NCBI RefSeq assembly: GCF_010093025.1 | Contig: NZ_CP048114.1 | Location: forward strand, 4,216,001 to 4,280,000 | Length of the DNA stretch: 64,000 nucleotides | Origin: Edaphobacter sp. 12200R-103 | Lineage (GTDB): Bacteria; Acidobacteriota; Terriglobia; Terriglobales; Acidobacteriaceae | Direction of reading: 5' to 3' | In this document: one piece after another, positions 58,802-64,000 of the stretch | Layout: every line of letters begins with the position of its first letter | Position numbering within the stretch: position 1 is the stretch's first letter | Notes under the pieces: model-generated | The model's input: the letters and a program-made list of their open reading frames with translations, nothing else | What the model was told of the DNA's origin: nothing | Database searches by the model: none | Program-made: the position numbers and the translations under genes

Positions 58802-59500
58802 TCAGTAGAGGTAGTTCGGAGGAATCGCGACGCCGATCTCGCGCTGAATGGTGGTTTCGTCCGGGATGGTGCGAGAGGCGATGGTAGGGTGCTTTTCGGT
58901 CAGCATCAGATCGGTCGGTGGATGGACGATGAAGACGATTCCCTCTTTCCACAGCCTCTGGAAGCGGTCGACCTTCATGGTCAGGTTGCCGAAGCCTGGA
59001 TCGGCGATGATCACCCTGCCGTTGACGATCCTGTGCACGACGATGAAGTGATCGAACCCCTTCAGACGAATAGGAACGATGACAGACGTCTTCTGTGAAG
59101 CCAGCTCTTCGAGAGACATGCCGGCGTAACCTTCTGCGTGATAGCCGCGTGCCTGGGCAAAGCGCTTCAGGTCGAGCAGGGAGAATCCGCCGCGCGCGCG
59201 AACCTTGACGGGATCGACGCGATGCAGAATCCATACGACGATGGCCGTCTCGGGAGTGTTGTCTTTGAACTCGTAGGTAAGGAGGGTGCTCAGGGCCGCT
59301 GCTCCGCAGCTCATGTCCCACTTCTGTCGCACGACACCTTCGCCGCGAATCTCTTTCAGGCTGCGAATTCTTTTGCCAGCCTGCTCATCTGCGTTCTCCC
59401 CGGTTTGGGAGAACGCAGATGCTGTGACTACCAGAACGCTCGCCAGGGTCAGGGCGAGCGTTCTGAACCAGAGCCGGAACCGGGCAGCAGGAAGGAACAT
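58802..59500 (-). CDS. FapD-like C39 peptidase-family protein, exported
   Basis: 232 residues with a hydrophobic signal segment (about 14-31). The papain-like C39 fold is complete: VRQKWDMSCGAAALSTLLTY with C65, GFSLLDLKRFAQARGYHAEGY, IVPIRLKGFDHFIVVHRIVN with H151, and VIIADPGFGNLTM with D167. There is no ABC transporter attached. FapD in Pseudomonas fap operons is such a stand-alone C39 protein, and the LLDLKR, GFDHF and ADPGFGN blocks fit what I recall of it. The start overlaps the previous stop by one base (TGATG), so translation is coupled. It probably trims or handles the amyloid subunits in the periplasm. Confidence 0.88.
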   Translation of the reverse strand: MFLPAARFRLWFRTLALTLASVLVVTASAFSQTGENADEQAGKRIRSLKEIRGEGVVRQKWDMSCGAAALSTLLTYEFKDNTPETAIVVWILHRVDPVKVRARGGFSLLDLKRFAQARGYHAEGYAGMSLEELASQKTSVIVPIRLKGFDHFIVVHRIVNGRVIIADPGFGNLTMKVDRFQRLWKEGIVFIVHPPTDLMLTEKHPTIASRTIPDETTIQREIGVAIPPNYLY

Positions 59501-59943
59501 CAAGGTCTTCCATTCAGATTGGACTGCGTCAGTGTCGACACAGTGGAGTTGATGTTTACGTTGAGATTCAGCAGCACGTTGATCTTCGAGTTCACGGCAT
59601 TGATGTTTACCAGAGAACTGAGATTCTGCTGGGCATTGCCGTTCAGGCTGAGCGTTCCCATCGTGTTGCCGGCGAGGGGTCCGCTCTGAAGAGCCAGAGA
59701 GCCTGTGCTCGAGACCAGACCGTTGGGCGTAGGTGTCTGGCCTGCAAAGCGAACGACGCCCTCAGAGATTCCCGCCGTCACGCTGCCGGCAGTCACCTGG
59801 TCGAGAGCGGCGTCGCTGAGAGGCTTCGCCTTCGTCACGGTTTTGTTGTGAGCCTTGGGGGCCGGCGGCGTTTGAGCACCTGCAACCGCCAGTCCCGCTG
59901 AACTCAGCACTGCCAGAGTTGCCATCACAAGAATTCGTTGCAT
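59500..59943 (-). CDS. Small exported protein of the Fap-like operon (putative minor subunit)
   Basis: 147 residues from ATG 59943 (GGGAG seven bases upstream), signal peptide about 1-23. Residues 42-53 read LSDAALDQVTAG, like the leader motif ahead of a C39 cleavage site. The C-terminal half is Asn/Leu/Ser-rich and aggregation-prone looking: LALQSGPLAGNTMGTLSLNG, then INAVNSKINVLLNLNVNINS and a final LTQSNLN. Composition, export and place between the repeat protein and the C39 gene suggest a nucleator or minor subunit like FapB or FapE; I cannot say which by sequence. Confidence 0.72.
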   Translation of the reverse strand: MQRILVMATLAVLSSAGLAVAGAQTPPAPKAHNKTVTKAKPLSDAALDQVTAGSVTAGISEGVVRFAGQTPTPNGLVSSTGSLALQSGPLAGNTMGTLSLNGNAQQNLSSLVNINAVNSKINVLLNLNVNINSTVSTLTQSNLNGRP

Positions 59944-60032
59944 ACCTTGCTCCCGTGAAGGAGGAGGCCCGGCGTCTGCAAAGGGGGCCGGAGCGAAAGG
60001 CACCGGACCCAAGGTAGACGCCGAACGGTCCT

Positions 60033-61856
60033 CTAGCGAACCTGGCTGATGGTGTTGGACTGGTTGATGGTCGGGGCGGAGTTCATGTTGGACGTACGTG
60101 CAACGTTGACTCCGTTGGAGACCATGCCGCCCGCCGCATTGACGATGTTCAGCGCCTTTGCATTCTGCATGGCGCTGTCGGCAAGCGCGACGGTGTAGTT
60201 GTTGGTTGCTGTTACCGTCGAGCCATCGACCGCGACATACTTTCCGCTGGCGGAGTCGAAGGCGACGGCGCCCTGCTTGTCGTAGGTCAGGTCAAGCGAC
60301 TGTACGGTGTGGTTGGAGTACGACTTCGATTTGTTGCTCGATACGCTGGCAGCCAGGCTGGAGCTGTTGCTCTCGCTCGCCGCAAGGGAGTCGCTGGTCG
60401 AGTTGCTGGCATTCAGGCTTGCATTCTTCGCCGAAGACTTGCTCGCGCTCAAGGACGCATTCTCCGACTGGCTTGCATCCAGCGACGCCGACTTGCTGGA
60501 CGACTTGCTGGCCGCTGCATTCAGAGAGTTGGAGCTGCTCGAAGACTTGCTGGCTGCAGCATCGAGCGAGTTGGAGTTTGAAGCCGACTTGCTGGCTGCG
60601 GCATCCAGCGAGTTGGAGTTCGACGCCGACTTGCTGGCCGAAGCGTCCAATGCAGCGCTCGCCGAGTTGGATTTGCTGGCTGACAGGCTCTTGTCGGAAG
60701 AGCTGCTGTTGTTGGACGCAGAGTTCGAGGCCGAGTTGGAGGTATTCGAAGCCGTATTGGCCGTCGTGTTGCTGCCGTTGGTCGCCGAACCGTCGGAAGC
60801 CGACATATCATGCGCTGTCGTTCCGTTGGAGGCAGAGGTATTGCTTCCGCTGGTGCCACTGTTGTTGTACGCGGTGTTGCCCGTATTGGTGGCAGAGCCA
60901 TCCGGACCCGAGGAGACGGAGTTCGAGGTGCTGTTGGTGTTCTGCGTCGCATTGGCAGTGCCGGCATTGGACGCGGAGGAATTATCGGCAGCGGAGTTCG
61001 TCTTCGATGCGCTTGCGTTCAGCGCGGAATTCGAGCTGAGGGATCCGTTTGCCGATAGAGAGGCATTAGCGCTCTTCGAGGATGAAGCATTCGTGGAGAG
61101 CGAACGATTTGCACTCTTCGAGGAAGAAGAATCGGTAGACAGCGAAGCATTTGCATTCTTCGAGGCCGAGTTGGTGGTCGCCAGCGAAGCGCTGGAGTTC
61201 TTGGACGAGGTTGCGTCCGTCGAAAGCGAGGAAGACTTGCTCGCGCTCGTGGTCAGAGAGGCATCATGCGTATTGCTGTAGGTGGTTGCCAGGCTGTTGG
61301 TCTTCGTATGGTCGACGTTCAGGCTCTTGTTATTGCTGTTGGACGTCTGCAGCGATCCATTGAACGTGTCGGTGCTGGATGCGCTCTTGGTGACGTCCGA
61401 GGAAGTTGTCGCGGTCAGAGACACATTGGGGTCCCGCGAGTAGCCCGAGATGGATCCCATCTGCGCGCTGCTCTGCGTGACATCGTTGCTCTGGCTGACG
61501 TCTGCACCGCCATTGCTGGCTGGCGACGACATCGTGCCGCTGTAGACGTTGACACCATTGCCGACCAGCGCATCGGAGGAGTTGACGATATTTACTCCCG
61601 AAGCTCCGTTCAAAGAGCTTCCGCCCAGACTCACAGATCCCGTGTTATTGACGGTGGCGGTGGAATTGTTGGCCGCGACAGCGGTATTCTCCTCGCCGGC
61701 TGCAGTGACCTTGTCCATCTGGTTGTCACGAAGCGCGCGGGTCTTGCTCTGCTTCTTTTCGTTCTTGTTTGAGGAGTTGTTCGAATGGTTGCTCTGGGCG
61801 TATGCCTGTCCAGAGACGACTAAGGCTGTAACTAAAGCAGTTGCGATCGTTTTCAC
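60033..61856 (-). CDS. Ser/Ala/Asn-rich repeat protein, putative functional-amyloid subunit
   Basis: 607 residues from GTG 61856, with GGAGG (61862-61866) five to six bases upstream; a signal peptide covers 1-20 (ATALVTALVVSGQAYA). Residues 42-54, LRDNQMDKVTAAG, match the leader-like motif of the next gene product. Residues about 150-535 are low-complexity repeats built of Ser, Ala, Asn, Lys and Asp (for example SLDAAASKSASNSN). On both sides is a matching motif: NIVN (89-92) and NGVNV (100-104), and NIVN (570-573) and NGVNV (581-585). No cysteine. This fits an extracellular fibre protein of the FapC kind; direct homology is not proven. Confidence 0.82.
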   Translation of the reverse strand: MKTIATALVTALVVSGQAYAQSNHSNNSSNKNEKKQSKTRALRDNQMDKVTAAGEENTAVAANNSTATVNNTGSVSLGGSSLNGASGVNIVNSSDALVGNGVNVYSGTMSSPASNGGADVSQSNDVTQSSAQMGSISGYSRDPNVSLTATTSSDVTKSASSTDTFNGSLQTSNSNNKSLNVDHTKTNSLATTYSNTHDASLTTSASKSSSLSTDATSSKNSSASLATTNSASKNANASLSTDSSSSKSANRSLSTNASSSKSANASLSANGSLSSNSALNASASKTNSAADNSSASNAGTANATQNTNSTSNSVSSGPDGSATNTGNTAYNNSGTSGSNTSASNGTTAHDMSASDGSATNGSNTTANTASNTSNSASNSASNNSSSSDKSLSASKSNSASAALDASASKSASNSNSLDAAASKSASNSNSLDAAASKSSSSSNSLNAAASKSSSKSASLDASQSENASLSASKSSAKNASLNASNSTSDSLAASESNSSSLAASVSSNKSKSYSNHTVQSLDLTYDKQGAVAFDSASGKYVAVDGSTVTATNNYTVALADSAMQNAKALNIVNAAGGMVSNGVNVARTSNMNSAPTINQSNTISQVR

Positions 61857-61868
61857 TTCGTCCTCCAC

Positions 61869-62309
61869 AACGGGTTAGGGTTTGAAAGTGCTCGCCGTCG
61901 GCACAGTGTGTCCTGTGGTAGCGGCCAATTTTGACGTAAGGCTTCCTGTTCGCTCATGAACAGGAGCGACCGTCGACGTCGTTGTTTTGGTCCCGGGTGG
62001 CCCAGAGAGAAGCTACGTGTCCCGTGCCCTTCAGAAGGCGACAGAACGAAGCCTTGGAGAGGGCGAAGTAAAAGGCCCTATTCGTATATTTGGAAGTCGG
62101 CTCCACATCACATTCAGACCAATGCGCGCGGATAAGGCCCATGTAATACGTCCTCGCTCTAATGCAATCTGCATACCAAAAAATCCAGGCCTAAACACAA
62201 TGCGATTTGGGGCCCTCAGAGAACTTATCCGCAAGGATTTGCATGGAAAGTGAAATCCGAAAGTGAATCCAGGGCAGGAGAGGGAGCTTCCACCGTTGTT
62301 CCGGGGATT
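61869..62309. other. Intergenic region upstream of the Fap-like operon
   Basis: About 440 bases, divergent side of nothing: both neighbours run leftward. It should hold the operon promoter. A hairpin lies at 61941-61967. AT-rich tracts occur around 62090 and 62170-62200. An 88-codon plus-strand frame here has no ribosome site or recognisable sequence. Confidence 0.5.
61941..61967. promoter_or_regulatory. Hairpin in the leader of the Fap-like operon
   Basis: gct-t-cctgttc (61941-61951), loop gctcat, gaacagg-agc (61958-61967): seven paired bases plus three more after one bulge. It lies about 85 bases upstream of the GTG start and may be a leader structure or the end of an upstream transcript. 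Confidence 0.4.
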
Positions 62310-62918
62310 CTATTGGTCGAGAGACAGGTAGGCGGGGCCATGAAAGATGCTGCCAGTATCCCCAAGCAGGAGAAGATAAGGAAGATTGTGATCGTGCGTC
62401 AAAACAAGGCGCAGTCCCTCAGCGGAGGGCCCAACTTTGAAGACCGGGGTAGTGAGGACCGTCTGCCGCGGCCCAACGGGTGTCGAGAGACGCACCCCCT
62501 CCAGCCCTGATGCCTCATCCCAGCGGCGTCCGCGGGCATCCACCATGTACAGCTTCAAATGAGCGTCGCTGGAATTCCTTTTGTCGGAGTGATTGGTAAT
62601 GCGGACATAAACCTTTACGATCCGCTCTCCCCGGTTGCCAAGATATCCTGGGACGGTCTCGGTCCGGACGACCGAAAAGCAAAGGGAATCGAAGCAGTAG
62701 TCCCGGCCGGGCAGCACGACGCGCGGTTTGGCCGTCAGGGAGACGGACAGCAGGATACCTATATAGATAATCCAGATTGCCGCGATCCATCCAAGGTTCT
62801 TGCGCCCCTGGAAGCGTTCGCCGCGCCGGAAGGAGATGGTTACCCCGATGGCGCCCAATGCGGTCCAGCCCAGCAGGGCGTACAGCAAAAGCCTGGCAAA
62901 CCCCGCCCCTATCCCCAT
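62310..62918 (-). CDS. Membrane-anchored protein with a beta-rich external domain
   Basis: This 202-residue protein has two hydrophobic segments (about residues 7-28 and 41-61), then an external domain that starts with a cysteine pair in GRDYCFDSLCFSVV. That domain has VKVYVRITNHSDKRNSSDAHLKLYMVDARGRRW and LTTPVFKVGPSAEGLRLVLTHD, the strand pattern of DUF4352-like Ig-fold domains, which bind unknown ligands outside the cell. It is divergent from the ABC ATPase gene by 37 bases. Its stop lies about 440 bases from the Fap-like operon, so no shared transcript is needed. Confidence 0.72.
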   Translation of the reverse strand: MGIGAGFARLLLYALLGWTALGAIGVTISFRRGERFQGRKNLGWIAAIWIIYIGILLSVSLTAKPRVVLPGRDYCFDSLCFSVVRTETVPGYLGNRGERIVKVYVRITNHSDKRNSSDAHLKLYMVDARGRRWDEASGLEGVRLSTPVGPRQTVLTTPVFKVGPSAEGLRLVLTHDHNLPYLLLLGDTGSIFHGPAYLSLDQ

Positions 62919-62955
62919 GCAGCTGTCCCAGTCACGATAGACTTAAGGGTAACTC

Positions 62956-63720
62956 ATGGCGACTACATCTTCCTCCTCCTTGGACAGGACAGCCACCAAG
63001 TCCCCGATCATCGCTGCTGACCACCTCGGCAAAACGTATCGCTCCGGCAAGCTGGAGGTTCCCGCCCTGCGCGACGTCAGCTTTACTGCGGCTCCGGGGG
63101 AGTTTGTGGCCATTGTGGGGCCATCCGGTTCGGGCAAATCGACCCTGTTTTACATCCTTGGAGGGCTTACCAACGCCACGTCGGGCTCGCTGTTCATCGA
63201 TGGCGCCGAGTTTTCAAAGATGTCGGATATCGAGCGGACGCGTATGCGGCGGGCCAAGATCGGGTTTGTCTTTCAGCGATTTAACCTGTTGCCGACGCTT
63301 AGCGCCCTGGGAAACGTCGAGATCGCGCACGACATCGCTAATCTGGGCGCCGAAACGAGGAAGCCGCTCGACCGTGGGCTGCTGGACCATCTGGCGGACC
63401 TGATGGGCATCAGGGGGAGACTGGAACATCGTCCCAGCGAACTTTCAGGAGGAGAACAGCAGCGTGTGGCCATCGCCCGCGCCCTGATCTCTCGTCCGGC
63501 AATTGTGCTGGCGGACGAGCCTACGGGAAATCTGGATACGCAGAATTCCGACGCTGTCCTGGAGATGCTTCGCCGCTCCAGCCGCGAGTTGAACCAGACA
63601 GTCCTGATGATCACTCATAATCCTGAGGCCGCCCAGATCGCCGACCGCATCATTCACATGCGCGACGGCCAGATCAAATCCATTGAACAGGGCAGGGGAA
63701 TAGTCGTCCACGAAGATTAG
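62956..63720 (+). CDS. ABC transporter ATP-binding protein, LolD/MacB type
   Basis: 254 residues. Walker A is VGPSGSGKST, Q-loop region GFVFQRFNLLPTLSALGNVEI, signature ELSGGEQQRVAIARAL, Walker B VLADEPTGNLD and H-loop MITHNPEAA. The LLPTLSALxNVE wording and the 'PTGNLDT' block place it in the MacB/LolD/FtsE branch, which works with FtsX-like permeases in export or lipoprotein release. No permease is adjacent downstream in the visible part, so the partner lies elsewhere or beyond the window. The first 15 residues are Ser/Thr-rich and not part of the fold. Confidence 0.92.
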   Translation: MATTSSSSLDRTATKSPIIAADHLGKTYRSGKLEVPALRDVSFTAAPGEFVAIVGPSGSGKSTLFYILGGLTNATSGSLFIDGAEFSKMSDIERTRMRRAKIGFVFQRFNLLPTLSALGNVEIAHDIANLGAETRKPLDRGLLDHLADLMGIRGRLEHRPSELSGGEQQRVAIARALISRPAIVLADEPTGNLDTQNSDAVLEMLRRSSRELNQTVLMITHNPEAAQIADRIIHMRDGQIKSIEQGRGIVVHED

Positions 63721-63756
63721 GGGTCTTCCCCAATTACAGTGCTATGATCCTTGGGC

Positions 63757-64000
63757 ATGGATGGTCAGGATTTTCGAGGTTTTTATCGTTCACTTCCGGA
63801 CTCCGAGCTGCTGTCGATCTCTGAGGACTGGCAGTTTTTAGTCGATGATGCGAAATCGGCTCTTCTCGCAGAGTTAGAACGACGCGGAATCGAGTTCCAT
63901 GAGCCTCCGCCTCGATTGAAAGACTCCGACGATTCATCTCTTCCGTATCTGGATCTTGTTACTATTCGCCGGTATCGCGATCTCTCAGAGGCAATCGTTG
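63757..64000 (+). CDS. DUF2007-like (putative signal-transducing) protein, partial
   Basis: An open frame from ATG 63757 to the window end (81 codons), without a stop. It reads MDGQDFRGFYRSLPDSELLS, then SALLAELERRGIEF, an acidic linker, and LVTIRRYRDLSEAIV. The last part is how DUF2007 (putative signal-transducing) domains begin (strand, then 'RYRDLSEAxVAxGLLESAGI' in relatives). The N-terminal helix with SELLSIS and ALLAELERRG is common in acidobacterial proteins of this kind. The ABC gene ends 36 bases upstream in the same direction. Confidence 0.7.
   Translation, partial: MDGQDFRGFYRSLPDSELLSISEDWQFLVDDAKSALLAELERRGIEFHEPPPRLKDSDDSSLPYLDLVTIRRYRDLSEAIV

Noticed and set aside
60158-61281. 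Long plus-strand frames (up to 324 codons, Leu/Glu/Ala-rich or Trp/Arg/Cys-rich) inside the Ser-rich gene.
   Set aside because: Shadow frames caused by the biased serine/alanine codons of the minus-strand gene; no ribosome site or start context.
61987-62253. An 88-residue plus-strand frame upstream of the Fap-like operon.
   Set aside because: No ribosome site, no recognisable sequence, and it lies in the region expected to hold the promoter.

Overview
The window looks like chromosome from an acidobacterium of the Terriglobus/Edaphobacter/Granulicella kind. This is inferred from the gene mix, a GC content near 60 percent in most genes, and many copies of the 'TTCGCTTCGCTCAGRATGAC' intergenic palindrome; no rRNA gene is present to prove it. 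Most of the 64 kb is housekeeping sequence: purA, rpsA, infC, trpC-trpF, rpmB, glmS, kdsB, a class A penicillin-binding protein, ribF, ygfZ, mtnP, a dapF homologue, ldcA, mpl, and two tRNA genes (Leu-CAG and Met-CAT).

Layout. 1-7.9 kb: edge of a fused MFS/spermidine-synthase-like gene, purA, a quinol-type monooxygenase, HIT hydrolase, rpsA, and a seven-helix membrane protein. 8.0-9.1 kb: five tandem 227-bp units, each encoding a 58-residue secreted microprotein. 9.4-13.1 kb: infC (with an AUU start), a response regulator facing a lone histidine-kinase dimerisation domain, tRNA-Leu, trpCF. 13-25 kb: prolyl oligopeptidase and many small envelope or stress proteins (LysM, YidB-like, RidA, MsrB, DinB, MliC-like, SCO, lactonase). 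25.5-28 kb: a secreted protein pair that includes a mono-haem c-type protein. 28.2-31.2 kb: an accessory patch with a REP-associated transposase between inverted REP copies, followed by the AT-richer TcmP/DUF5131 pair. 31-45 kb: glmS carrying an in-frame insertion that includes a palindromic repeat, glycosyltransferase, aldo/keto reductase plus GMC oxidoreductase, GH92 mannosidase, kdsB, an S41-type protein lacking its catalytic residues, and PBP1A. 44.7-48.1 kb: leftward operon ygfZ-DUF1844-MBL-ribF. 48.2-57.3 kb: long rightward run from a lipoprotein zincin through mtnP, a PfkB kinase, GT-C, MgtC and the dapF-ldcA-mpl cell-wall recycling set. 57.4-61.9 kb: a four-gene leftward operon resembling the Fap functional-amyloid system: Ser/Ala/Asn-rich repeat protein, small secreted partner, C39 peptidase-like protein, and a coiled-coil plus beta-barrel outer-membrane protein. 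The window ends with an ABC ATPase and the start of a DUF2007-like gene.

The most interesting items are the Fap-like amyloid operon, the five-copy microprotein array upstream of a seven-helix membrane protein, the palindromic repeat inside glmS, the TcmP/DUF5131 pair, the DapF homologue with both catalytic cysteines changed to serine, and the S41 pseudoprotease. All function calls come from reading the sequence and recalled family knowledge; no database search was possible.
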